In this document: piece after piece, positions 1-9,196 of the stretch
Layout of the letters: every line of letters begins with the position of its first letter
Position numbering within the stretch: position 1 is the first letter of the stretch
Program-made: the position numbers and the translations under genes
From: Dictyocoela muelleri
Lineage: Eukaryota > Microsporidia
Assembly (NCBI GenBank): GCA_016256075.1
Contig: SDVU01000173.1
Coordinates: 1 to 18,638 of the forward strand
Reading direction: 5' to 3'
Length of the DNA: 18,638 nt
The notes under the pieces: generated by a model
Seen by the model: only the letters and a program-made list of their open reading frames with translations
What the model was told of the DNA's origin: nothing
Databases searched by the model: none

Positions 1-96
1 GGATTTCTAATATCCAATACAGTTTTAAAACATTAATGATAATAATAAAATTTTTAACCATATGGGCTATCTTTTTTAAAAAAAACAATTTTGCTT

Positions 97-159
97 TTGT
101 TCGGTATTATGCCCACATTTATTTTTTAAAAATTTTATAGTGGGCATAATACCGAACAA
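97..159. repeat. Perfect 20-bp inverted repeat (hairpin)
   Basis: The arms 97-116 and 140-159 are exact reverse complements (TTGTTCGGTATTATGCCCAC and its complement), separated by a 23-base A/T loop. The arms have a mixed composition unlike the surrounding A/T runs, so this is not a chance low-complexity palindrome. It could be a tiny MITE or the stem of a structured RNA. The arm begins TTGTTCGG, as the MULE terminal repeat near 8806 does, but the rest differs. Confidence 0.8.
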
Positions 160-512
160 GACCCATAAATTTTTATTGATTATTATTCATGGACGTCATA
201 TCTATTAAATTTAAATAATAAGATCCGATGGTTTATTTGTTTTTGTTTATTAATTTAGATTTTAATTTGGACAAAATCATGTTAAAAACATTTTTCATCA
301 ATAAAAATTTTATTTTGAAAAATAAAAATAAATTTTAAATTTAAATACATAAAATGATTATATTTTATTTCACTATATTTTAAAATTAAAAACTAGCCTC
401 TGAATAAAATAAATTAATGTATTACAAAAAATTAAAAATATAAAATTCTGTTTTTTTTAAAATCAATATATTTTGAAAAAAAATTTAAGGGTATTAAATT
501 GGTGCGAAAAAT

Positions 513-542
513 CATAGTTTTGCCCCAATGAGCGAAACTATG
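513..542. repeat. 11-bp imperfect hairpin
   Basis: CATAGTTTTGC (513-523) and GCGAAACTATG (532-542) pair with one G-T type mismatch around an 8-base loop. It is a short structured spot in otherwise featureless A/T sequence. No gene lies next to it and its role is unknown. Confidence 0.5.
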
Positions 543-1269
543 CTTTACTTTTTTTTGTTGTCCACAATCTAGGTCTTATCTTTTTAATACATTGAAAGAT
601 GATTTAATAGTTTCCCACTTTAAATGATACTTCAACAATTTATATAGGGTTTAAAGTCCTAATTTTTAGAAACTATTTTTATTATCAAATTATATGACGT
701 AACCGTATAAAAAAAAAGTCTCAAGTGGACTTTTATAATAAAAATGATTTGGTTAGAATTCTGTTTTATTTAAATTTTTTGTTCGAGGAAATTTCATTAA
801 CCTGAAAAATTACTATTATTTATATCTTTAATATATAAATAAGTTTCTTCTTATAAACTACAACCAAAGATTTTCCTATCTCCTAAAATGTAACAACTTT
901 TAATACTAAACAATCAGATAAGTATTATGTAGTTTACCACATCCTGCACCCTTAATAAAAAATTAATTTTGCATATTTATGACATTCATATGTATCCATC
1001 TTTTATATTTTTTATTTTATACCGTAAATGCTTTTAACTAATTTCAACAATTTTATACGACTTTAAAAATCTCCCAATTTATTATTATTGTTGAAATTTT
1101 TTAATATGCAAAATCAATAATTTTAAAATTATGCTTAATAATTTCTTGAGATTTAATTATGATCTCGAATTGATTTTAAGTTTGGTAAATATTTATCTTT
1201 TTTTTATAAATATCATATTCTGAGTATATATTAATATCGTGTTCGTTGTTTTTGTATTTATCATTGATG

Positions 1270-3450
1270 ATTAATATTTAATCTTTTATTAATAATTGAT
1301 TCATAAGTATAAATAGATTCACCTTTTAACATTATATGTACTTAAGCAACTGTTTCGTTAAATCCTTCAGTAATACCATTTGCAGATGGATGATATATTT
1401 GCGTGTATATCTTCAATACATTAAAACTTTTGAAATATGTGTCGACCTTTTACCTAAATATTGTCTGCCTTTATCGTGAATAAATTTACACCGATCTTCG
1501 TATTTATTTATCCATTTATTTATTTCTTCGATAATCGTTTTAGATGTGGCACTCTCAAAATTTTACATTGCTAAATCAACTGTAAACATCTGTTATTGTA
1601 AAAATAAATTCTTTTTTTTCAATTTCTTCACGTTTAAAATACCTTAAATCGAATGGTCCAAAAAAATCTGGACATTGTACATCCATTATTTTTACCGAAT
1701 TAATTTTATCTCTTATTATTTCACACCATTTAAGCTTTTTACATTTAATACATTTTTCACAATTAAAATATATTTTTTATTAATATAACTTTTTATATTA
1801 TCGATTTCATAAAATCTTTTTAAAGTCTAATATAACGAGTCATTTCCCGTGTTAACACTATGTATATGCATATTTTTCATGAATTACGATCGTTTAGTAT
1901 TTTTAACTATATAACTATATTTGTCATATTTCAGAAATATATTGTTTTCATTTTTTACTTTTAAATGTTTAGCAACTTGTTTAAATAAAAGCGTATTTTT
2001 TTGTTTATAATATAACATCTAGATTAAATTTCAGCAATTGTGGCTTTTTTCATTCTATACTTTTAAGTTTTATATCCAATTCATTCATAATAACCTTCCA
2101 ATTTTATATTTTAATGCCAATAACTTTTTTTTATATATACAGCCTATTTTATCAGTTTCTAATTCAATTTCAAAACCTTGAATGATATTTCTATAAAAAT
2201 AAAAGTTTCTAATTATAGAAAACATTTGTTTATCAAAACTAAACAGTTTCCTTCAATAATGTTAAATTTTTCTATAATAATTATAAATCTTATCTTGGAG
2301 AATAACAGCACCCATTTACATTTCAGAAGCATCACATTGAATATAAAATTTCTTACCAAATTTCGACAAATTTGATTATGATTTATTTTTCATTTTTTTT
2401 CTTAATATATTATTAATAGCTTCTATTTGTGTGAAATCTCTATTTTTTCTCTATTTTACCTTTTTAAAAGTTTATTTATGTAGCCTATATATCTGCTTAC
2501 ATCTAGTATAACATTTCTATACCATGTGATTACACCCATTATTTATTGGATTTTGCGCTTTTAGTTTGTTTAGAGATTACTTTATTATAAATTACGATTT
2601 TTTTCTGTATTAATTTTTATTTCCTGATTTTAATGATATTGTTCAATTTCTTGATTGTTAATTAATGAATTTACTTTTTTCGAATTTTATTTTTTCTTCG
2701 TATTTCAATTGCTTTTCTGAATCTTTGATTAGAATAATATTCTGTTCATCATCAGTCAATACATAAATTATTATAATATCAATAAGACTATACAAATATC
2801 TATTCCGTCTAATAGTTTATCTATTGCTCTTTAAGAAATTTGTAGTCCCGACTTTATACTAAAAGTTATTCCTTTATAACGATATTTAATTCCAAAAATT
2901 GCATAGTTATGAATTTCTCGACTGCTTTCAGCTATTCTATCTGGTTAAATCTATTCTTTAATCTATTTTAGAAAATACTTTACTTTAGATAATTTTTAAT
3001 AAATTTTAATATATCTTTAGAATCCCAGATTCTTTATCAATATCAATTTATTGACTTGTCTATAATCAACAACAAGTCGAATGTATTTATTTTTCTTCTT
3101 AATGAAAAATAAAGGACTTATTACAATGTTATCGTTTCTTCAATTATTTGACTTTATAGAGGTCTTTCTATTTCTTTTTTTTTGCAATCCGTATTTTATT
3201 TACACAGAATAGTATTCGACTCAAAATATATATTAGAAATAATTTTTTATATGTATAAAGTTTCGGAGGTATATCAATTACGTAAAAGGCATAATTTTTA
3301 CAATTATTCATTAAAAATTTTATTTAGGGCAGATTTTTTTCTAAATTAAAACTGAACAATCATATAATTTTTTTTCTACAATATTATATCAATTGGCTCT
3401 TTATGTAAAAAAGCACTGCTTAACATTGTTTTACGTTATCTAAAAATATT
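1270..3450 (-). mobile_element. Ty3/gypsy LTR-retrotransposon pol fossil
   Basis: On the minus strand, conceptual translation gives, in the order expected for Ty3/gypsy pol, reverse-transcriptase-like blocks (about 2750-3125), an RNase H-like block (about 2275-2370), a Cys-x2-Cys integrase zinc-binding block (about 1720-1780) and an integrase core remnant (about 1310-1690). RT before RNase H before integrase is the Ty3/gypsy order and differs from Ty1/copia. The copy is broken by many changes, is no longer coding and looks old. No LTRs, primer-binding site or gag could be recognised, so both ends are approximate. Confidence 0.78.
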
Positions 3451-3933
3451 TCTACTTAGTTTCTAATTCAAAGTGATTTCATTGTTGAACTTAAATTCGT
3501 TACTTCGTAAAATATCTTCAAGGAAAATCTTTATAAATAATGAAATTTTCATGTATTAGATATTTTAAATCACTAATGAATATATCCGAATTTACTAATA
3601 TTTTGTAACTTCCGTTGAACCATTTTCGAAAACCGTATTAATTGTTTCTGTTTGTTTAAATGTCGCGCGCGCAGCAACGACACGCGCCCAGCATGCGACA
3701 AAATCGTTCTTAATGTGATTATTTGTAATTTGTGATTTTGATTAAATTATTGAATATATTTGTATTCAAAGTGATCGATTCATGATAATTAGCCAGGTAG
3801 TCTAATTTATTGCCCACTCAGCAAGCAGTCATACTATTTTTTTTTATAAATAACTTTTAAATTGTAAACAATTTTAAAATGCAAATCAATTATCAGAAGA
3901 AAATTACTGGAATTTAAATAAATAAAAACAATA
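3451..3933. other. Gene-free spacer between gypsy fossil and Tigger element
   Basis: This spacer has no coding signal. Its one notable feature is a 40-bp GC-rich island at 3661-3700, listed separately. The upstream part may hold unrecognisable remains of the gypsy element (protease or gag side), but I could not align anything there. Confidence 0.5.
3661..3700. repeat. 40-bp GC/CpG-rich island bounded by TGTCGC...GCGACA
   Basis: A 40-base block opens with TGTCGC and closes with its reverse complement GCGACA. It contains alternating GCGCGC and a second TGTCG/CGACA pairing inside. It is about two-thirds G+C within sequence that is roughly 20 percent G+C. The abrupt edges and TG...CA ends resemble the termini of an inserted element or an excision remnant, but no partner copy is in the window. 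Confidence 0.6.
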
Positions 3934-5742
3934 CAGTCCGACCTCGATTTTGGGCACCCTTGGCTGTGGGGCACCTCGCCCAATCGAAACCCTCATTTCG
4001 CGGTACCTTTTTTTTAAAAATATTTTATCCTAAATAAAAAGCAAATTAAAATTTATTTTTGTATGATTTTTACTTCGATTTGGGGCGAAAATAAATTTTA
4101 TATTTTTTGCAACCCATGAAAGAATAATCAAAACAAGAAATAGCAGAGTTTGAGAATGTTATTTACTTAGAGAATATATCTGAAATAGAACTAGCCAAAA
4201 AATATGGAATTTATAAATGAAGCGTTTTTATAATAAATAATCAACTCAAACATTCTATAGAAAACCTGCCCGGCCATTTAACAAGCCCAAAGAAAATAAA
4301 AAGTCTTTTAAAATTTTAGATGATCAAATGTTTGAGGTTGTTTTACGTTTGAGAACAGACAGCGTCCCTGTAAACGATACAATTATTAATATGGTAGCAA
4401 CCGAGATTGCAAATAGGCTAAAACTTCTCAGTTTAAAACCCTCAAATAGGTTGGTAGAAAATTTTAAGAGGAGACATGAGCTAACATTGTAAAACATTTT
4501 AGAGGGATCTAATTCAGCTGACATGACATCTGTTGAATCATAAAAAACAGAATAAAAAAAAAATGGGAAAATTGGTGTAAATAACTTATTTAATTGTGAT
4601 GAAACGGCGTTGTATTACAAAAATCAGCCTAGTAAAAGTTTTGTAACACCTGATGATAACTGAAATGGGTAGACTCAGATAAGAAGCGCTAAACTATTAT
4701 GCTCACATGTAGTATGTCGGGCGAAAAATTGAACTCATTGTTCATAAGAAGGGCTAGAAATCAAGACCAATGTATTTTTAATCATGTTGAAGTCTGTTTT
4801 GATACCGCGAGTTCATCAAAAGCATGGATAAGTCTTTTTTATTAAAAAAAAAATATCTAAATAATTATAATGATGAAATGGAAGGTAAGTCGAGAAATAT
4901 TCTTTTGATCTTAAACAATGCACCATTACTCCCAATTTTAGAGTTATGCAACTTGAAATTCATCTCTTACCAAAGAACACAACATCGATATTGCAACCGT
5001 TAAATATGGGAATAATTAAGGCGTTTAAATGCAATTATTTTTATGCTTTAATAGACTCCTGTCACTTTGAAAAGAATGATCACGGAATAGATCTCTTAAT
5101 TCGTTTGATATAGAGATCCGATATAATTATATCTATATCATGGGATATTGTTACAAAAGAATCAAAAGTGAGCATTTTTACAAAAGTATTGCTTGATTCT
5201 TCTTTAGTTAGAGAAAACGGTAAATTTGAACAGAATTTAGAAACTTTATTAGATAGAACAATAGATGATGTTTATGAAGAGTTTATTGAAGGATAAGAAC
5301 ACGAAGATCTTGGAAATGAAGGAATTAGCGCAGAGCCGGTAGATATAATTAGAAAAGAACTAAAACATTTTGAAATTTTTTATGCAGCATTAAAACAAAT
5401 TCCATCTACAAAATTGAAAGAACGCCTTCTTTTAAAAATTTCAATTAAAAAAGAACGGAAAAAACATACGATTACGGAAGTAAAATAACAGATTACTTTG
5501 AAATAAAATAAATTTATTATCTTGTTATTTATTCTTTTTTTAATACAAAAAGTAAATTTTAAATTTATTTTATGGATTTTAAATATTTATAAGAAATTCT
5601 AATATTTAAGCCATCTTCAATGTAAAATTAAGAAAAAAAAGATGTCATAAATCAAAATTTGAAAAAAATCTCGCCCCAAACGAAAACCTTGGTTTGGGGC
5701 ACTAATTTTTAAAAAAGATGCCCAAAAATCGAGGTTCGACTG
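3934..5742 (+). mobile_element. pogo/Tigger-type Tc1-mariner DNA transposon (decayed)
   Basis: The left end (3934-3958) and right end (5717-5742) form an inverted repeat of about 25 bp; both read CAGT...ACCTCGATTTT..GGGCA inward, typical of pogo/Tigger elements. A TA dinucleotide flanks each end (3932-3933 and 5743-5744), the family's target duplication. Next to the ends, extra copies of a GGGGC-type word in both orientations (about 3965-4010 and 5670-5700) look like transposase binding sites. The interior carries a decayed plus-strand transposase. At 1.8 kb the element is close to complete but inactive. Confidence 0.9.
4114..5490 (+). pseudogene. pogo/Tigger (CENP-B/Jerky-like) transposase remnant
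   Basis: The plus-strand remains follow the order of the family. A helix-turn-helix-like stretch lies near 4125-4215 (ELAKKYGIYK-like) and the first catalytic block near 4586-4625 reads NLFNCDETALYYK, matching the NxDETGL motif of the DDE_1 superfamily. A second block near 4900-4930 reads ILLILNNAPLLP where LDNAPSHP is usual, and a third near 4972-5030 reads LPKNTTSILQPLNMGIIKAF. The second and third catalytic aspartates are both asparagine (codons 4914-4916 and 5003-5005). Several stops and frame changes separate the blocks, so the gene is dead. The third-block wording and the TIRs make the family assignment firm. Confidence 0.88.
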
Positions 5743-5897
5743 TATGTATTTATTAAATAACAATTCTGAAGAGATTTTCAATACTTTCACCATGATTATA
5801 GCTTTCCTATTCAAAAATAAAGAATAAAATTTTTATGCTCAATTTTTATTTTTTTGAAGCTCACCCTTTTAGAAGAGTCTAAATGTGCCGAAATACA

Positions 5898-6353
5898 GCC
5901 CTGAACCGCTCAGTTGTTAAACCTCTTTAATGTAGAATTTAAGGATCGGGGTTCAAAGCCCGCCGACTCACTCTTTAATAAATAATAAGGGAATGACATT
6001 AAGCGGTCAAAAACTATAGAAATATAGTTTAATATACAGCTGTTCCAGTGTGGTATAGATGATTAAGACGTGGTCTATATGACAACGAAGCAAGCAGAAG
6101 AAGCTCTTAGGTGCAGGGATAAGTTCGGCAACGCATCTCGGCAAAGAGTAGTAAAAAATAAAAATTCATGTAAAAACTACAATTACTTGTATTCTGCTGA
6201 GTCATTGATAAAACGAAGATCGCGTATACAGCTGGGCTTCTGGGTATCTTAGGAAGTGACATATTATTGGAACACCGAGAACCGAAGGTCATAGATCCAA
6301 GGTAGGAGACAGCTCTCCGGGTTGGCAGCTATGGATGTTGTCAGCATGTAATT
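5898..6353 (+). mobile_element. tRNA-headed SINE-like repeat, copy 1 (well preserved)
   Basis: The tRNA-like head carries an A-box-like CCGCTCAGTTG and a strong B box with a perfect T-arm stem (GGGGTTCAAAGCCC, about 5947-5960). The body holds the hairpin AACTATA-GAAA-TATAGTT (6012-6029) and the GCAA-loop hairpin (6121-6139). The family 3' end CAGCATGTAAT is present. There is no run of four T in the whole copy, while runs of A are frequent; the first T4 lies just downstream (6369-6372). The copy shares its layout with the other family members in the window. A 60-codon frame inside it is a chance ORF, because copies elsewhere do not keep it open. Confidence 0.8.
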
Positions 6354-6407
6354 ATATACAATAAATAATTTTCTAAATAAACATTTTAATTGAAATAAAG
6401 GCAGCCT

Positions 6408-6431
6408 GTAAAAACGCCAATGGCTTTTTAC
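6408..6431. repeat. Short hairpin GTAAAAA(C)GCC / GGCTTTTTAC
   Basis: The arms pair over 10 bases with a single bulged C and an AAT loop. It lies about 55 bp downstream of SINE copy 1. The left arm shares the word GTAAAAAC with the 25-bp tandem repeat that begins 114 bp further on, so the two may derive from one element. Confidence 0.5.
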
Positions 6432-6544
6432 AATCAAAAAATTTGGCGTTTATTCCGTCAAAACACCAATTTTTTTTAGAAAATAATAAAATTCAAACGA
6501 TTTAATATAAACAAAAAAATTAAAAATAACACCTACTAATGAAA

Positions 6545-6656
6545 ACCGTAAAGGCACTCAACTTTTTAGACCGTAAAAACGTCTAACTTTTTAGACCGTA
6601 AAAACGTTGAACTTTTTAAACCGTAAAAACATTTAACTTTTCTGACCGTAAAAACT
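6545..6656. repeat. 25-bp tandem repeat, about 4.5 units
   Basis: Successive units start at 6545, 6570, 6595 and 6620, with a partial unit at 6645. Each opens ACCGTAAA(AAC) and closes with AACTTTTTAG or a close variant. Spacing is exactly 25 bases, with substitutions between units but no length changes. The period is not a multiple of three and no frame is open, so it is non-coding. It could be a subterminal array of a lost transposon or a plain minisatellite. Confidence 0.85.
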
Positions 6657-7377
6657 GCAATCCAAAAAAATGCTGTATGGATTTTTTTCTGAGTATTTTT
6701 CAGCATTTAGTTTGCAAAAATGCCTAGGAAAAAATAACTATATAGTTAAGATTAATTAATAATAATAAATAATAAACATATAATAATAAAAATAAAAATA
6801 AATTATTAATAAAAATTGATATAATAGTTAATAAAAATAAATTATAAAAAATAAATGAACTCTAATAGCAGATTTTTAAATAAAACCTATTTAATAAAAT
6901 TTAATTTACGCACAAGTACATAAAAATATTCATTATTTTCATGACTATTTAGATTATTTTTTTCAAATAACATGGTTTTTCTTTGTGTAATTTTTTTCGA
7001 CTACTTTTAAAGTCATAATCTTTCTATTAGTAATCATTGCTTTCATTTTTAACTATCGATTACCTCTTATAATTTTTAATTATTAAGTTCATTTATATGA
7101 TTCCATAGAGAATTAAAATTAGATTGATTTAATATTGTTTTCCCACATGTCTTTCATCTTCAAAAAACACATCTCTAACTGATATGAATTTTATTTGTAT
7201 AAAATAATGATTAAAAAATTTGGGTCTTGTTTGGAAAACTGCCTACCACTAAAGTGGTTCTGACCCACTAATCCGAAGTCCCATTAGTCCGAACAAAAAT
7301 TCAAAAATTTTTAACCCCAATTTATGGTAAATATTTTTTGGATAATTCAATTAAAAGAAAATACTATTGAAATTTAA

Positions 7378-8777
7378 CTAAATATTTAATTTGATGGCCT
7401 TTTCCATACCGCGGAGAAGCTCATAAACATCAATCAACCACATAGTATACCTTCTAACCAGTCTAGCAATCGTCTCGTCTTGTTGAATATAAACTATTTT
7501 TCTTTTTTTTTCTTCTCCAACATTTTGAAGTCATAGAAGTTCTATATCATTATCTTCCTGGATTTCAATAATTTTATAAACAATTTCATAGAAATTGGGA
7601 TTGCTTTTGTTGACGGATCTATTTATTATTGAATGAAACCCTTCCGCAGCATTATTGGTCCTATGTCTAAAAACACCAAAGCGTATCCAAATAGCAGGGT
7701 TAAACAGAGGCCTGTTGATCGTGATCAAGTTATTGTGAACGTATGTAAAAAACTGATTACATTCATTTGTGAAGACAGTTCTACTTTGCAATATGTAGTT
7801 CCAACATCTCTCTATTTCTTCTACGGGAACTAAAGCCAATTCCGTAATCAACTCTACAGATTCACGAAAAAAAATATCTTCATAAATAGAGTTGTTAGCC
7901 TTAGTTAAGCGATATTTCTCCATAATGCCTGTCCGAAGTGGAAAAGGCATCCTGAAATATAAGAAGATGGATAGCATCTTTTAATTGCATTGAATGCAGC
8001 CATTTCGAAATCTATCTGTATGTTTTGGGGATTCAAAAAGATTCCAAAACGAGCCAAACTAGAATTGATAGCATTAAACATTTTAACATATGTACTTTCT
8101 GTCTTACTTTCCTTAAAACAGTACAACAATGGAAATATTTGTCCTCCAAAGTCTCCATATACGATGTATAGATGAAAGAAACTGTTGGAAGAGCATTTAA
8201 AAGTCCAATCCATCAAAAGGCTTAAATTCGGATTATTTGAAAATCTACGAATAAAAGCTACATACCCCAATATAATCAGCTTTTTCGAATCAAACCTACT
8301 ATATAGCAACATATTGGTTCCATCTTGTTTCTTAAATTCTTCAGGAACGAGAGATATGCGGCTTTGAAAAGTTGATGGTCTCGTTTTGTTTATATATCTA
8401 TATATTACACTTTTCAGACTATCAAAAGAATCAAAGCGACAGAAAATTCTTTCATCTGAATTATAACGTTCAGCCAGAGTGCTCCTAGCTTTTCTATAAG
8501 CATCTGTGGCACTTATAGAACGAGATTACCAGATTTTTAGCTGTATTAATTCTTTCAATTGTAGTCACAGTATTTAAGCAGTATCATCTGAATGTTGATG
8601 GCAACCTAGATACGTTTGAAATCCATTCTCTCCAAATTGCATGTTCATACTACAGTGCCTATGAGAACACGACCAGTAAAAATTTCCCCGCTTATACTTA
8701 TTCATGTGGTAAATATAGTTATTTACTATTGGCAAATAACTTCCTGTTCTTCCCTTTATCCAAAATATATTTACCAT
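7378..8777 (-). pseudogene. MULE transposase with FLYWCH finger, broken in a few places
   Basis: The likely start is the ATG ending at 8777, inside the TIR. The N-terminal piece (8574-8777) has a FLYWCH-type zinc finger (GNFYWSCSHRHCSMN). The central piece (7905 to about 8530) holds the MULE catalytic domain, with DWTFKCSSNSFFHLY, a GG..PLLYC segment, QIDFEMAAFNAI and ISGCLFHFGQALWR. The C-terminal piece (7531-7977) contains the conserved stretch WIRFGVFRHRTNNAAEGFH. Breaks: one or more between 8530 and 8574, a frame change in the 7905-7977 overlap, and an in-frame TGA at the end of the C-terminal piece, beyond which the frame stays open to 7378. D-to-E spacing and the C-x-H (CLFH) signature look intact. 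Family assignment is firm; activity is unlikely without an intact copy elsewhere. Confidence 0.93.
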
Positions 8778-8807
8778 AAATTGGGGTTAAAAATTTTTAA
8801 ATTTTTG

Positions 8808-8839
8808 TTCGGACTAGTGGGACTTCGGACTAGTGGGAC
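8808..8839. repeat. Doubled 16-bp word inside the MULE right TIR
   Basis: TTCGGACTAGTGGGAC occurs twice in direct tandem (8808-8823 and 8824-8839) with no mismatch. The left TIR has the same doubling in inverse orientation (about 7262-7294) with a few substitutions. Paired sites near the ends are typical places for transposase binding; this is inferred here. Confidence 0.8.
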
Positions 8840-8854
8840 ACCACGCACTAAAGT

Positions 8855-9193
8855 AGCTACCTTTAAGATTGTGCTGCCGGTAAATCTAGCACATTCGAGA
8901 ACCTGTAAAAAGTATTAGTCTGTATTTTTTAATCAATATTCCCTCCAATTAAAACTATAAATATAATAACGATTCTGACATCATGACACGACAAGGAAAC
9001 CCAAAGGAGTACACGCCAGCAAGCAAATTAAATAAAGTTGAATTAATAAAAAATAAGTCTTTATTGTTTAATCACCTCAGAGACGGTGATATTTTTGTAA
9101 ACTACCGCAGATTTAATAATCCTTTAATGATTTAATAATCCTTTAATGATTTAATAATTCTTTAATAATTCAAAATCCTTTAATGATTTAATA
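8855..9193. other. Intergenic region between the MULE and the SNARE gene
   Basis: It holds a possible 50-codon ORF (8983-9135) and a short tandem repeat (9111-9196) that overlaps the end of that ORF and reaches the SNARE stop codon. Nothing else is recognisable. Confidence 0.5.
8983..9135 (+). CDS. Small hypothetical ORF, 50 aa, unrecognised
   Basis: ATG at 8983 opens a 50-codon frame that ends in TAA at 9135. The product starts MTRQGNPKEYTPASKLNK and is polar and basic, with no membrane segment, signal peptide or cysteine motif. It is less A/T-driven than random frames nearby, which is the only argument for it. Against it are the lack of a CCC triplet directly before the ATG, its last codons running into the 19-bp tandem repeat, and its short length. 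It could be a remnant of a longer mobile-element or host gene. I do not recognise it and assign no function. Confidence 0.2.
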   Translation: MTRQGNPKEYTPASKLNKVELIKNKSLLFNHLRDGDIFVNYRRFNNPLMI

Positions 9194-9196
9194 TTA
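9111..9196. repeat. 19-bp tandem repeat at the SNARE 3' end
   Basis: The unit ATTTAATAATCCTTTAATG occurs twice exactly (9111-9129 and 9130-9148), followed by two degenerate units up to 9196. The array abuts the stop codon of the minus-strand SNARE gene, so it forms that gene's 3' untranslated region. Its minus strand contains ATTAAA words that could act as polyadenylation signals. Confidence 0.8.

Larger units (their letters stand above)
1..1269. other. AT-rich gene-free stretch with small hairpins
   Basis: No reading frame of any length or recognisable protein similarity is visible on either strand. The stretch is very AT-rich, with many A and T runs. It contains a perfect 20-bp hairpin near its start and a weaker one at 513-542, listed separately. 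It lies beyond the integrase end of the gypsy fossil, where a 3' LTR would be expected. I found no direct repeat matching sequence on the other side of the fossil, so no LTR is called. Confidence 0.6.
6354..7255. other. Gene-free spacer with hairpin and tandem repeats
   Basis: No coding signal is seen. A short hairpin (6408-6431) and a 25-bp tandem repeat (6545-6656) are listed separately. The rest, especially 6740-6900, is low-complexity AATAAT/AAATAAA-type sequence. The right edge is the target site of the MULE element. Confidence 0.6.
7256..8845 (-). mobile_element. Mutator-like element (MULE) with long TIRs
   Basis: The ends 7256-7345 and 8756-8845 are inverted repeats of about 90 bp at high identity. 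They contain the words TCCGAAGTCCCA, AGTCCGAACAAAAATT and TTAACCCCAATTTATGGTAAAT. The 9-bp word CACTAAAGT lies directly outside both ends (7247-7255 and 8846-8854), the target duplication length expected of Mutator elements. Inside, a minus-strand FLYWCH plus MULE transposase fills almost the whole space and begins within one TIR. Intact TIRs and few coding breaks suggest a fairly recent insertion compared with the Tigger and gypsy remains. Confidence 0.93.

Noticed and set aside
713-734. AAAAGTC...GACTTTT hairpin as a terminator
   Set aside because: It has only seven A/T-heavy pairs and there is no gene upstream; chance palindromes of this size are expected in such sequence.
2178-2375. 65-codon plus-strand ORF
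   Set aside because: It is antisense to the RNase H-like part of the gypsy fossil and of A/T-driven composition.
1-3933. LTR pair around the gypsy fossil
   Set aside because: I compared the flanks by eye and found no direct repeat of LTR length; the hairpin near 97 and the GC island near 3661 are unrelated to each other.
4324-4524. 66-codon minus-strand ORF
   Set aside because: It is antisense to the Tigger transposase remnant; a shadow frame.
6070-6292. Overlapping 60- and 61-codon ORFs on both strands
   Set aside because: Both lie inside SINE copy 1 and are not open in the other copies.
7633-8918. Several plus-strand ORFs of 60-100 codons
   Set aside because: All are shadows of the minus-strand MULE transposase or of its TIR.
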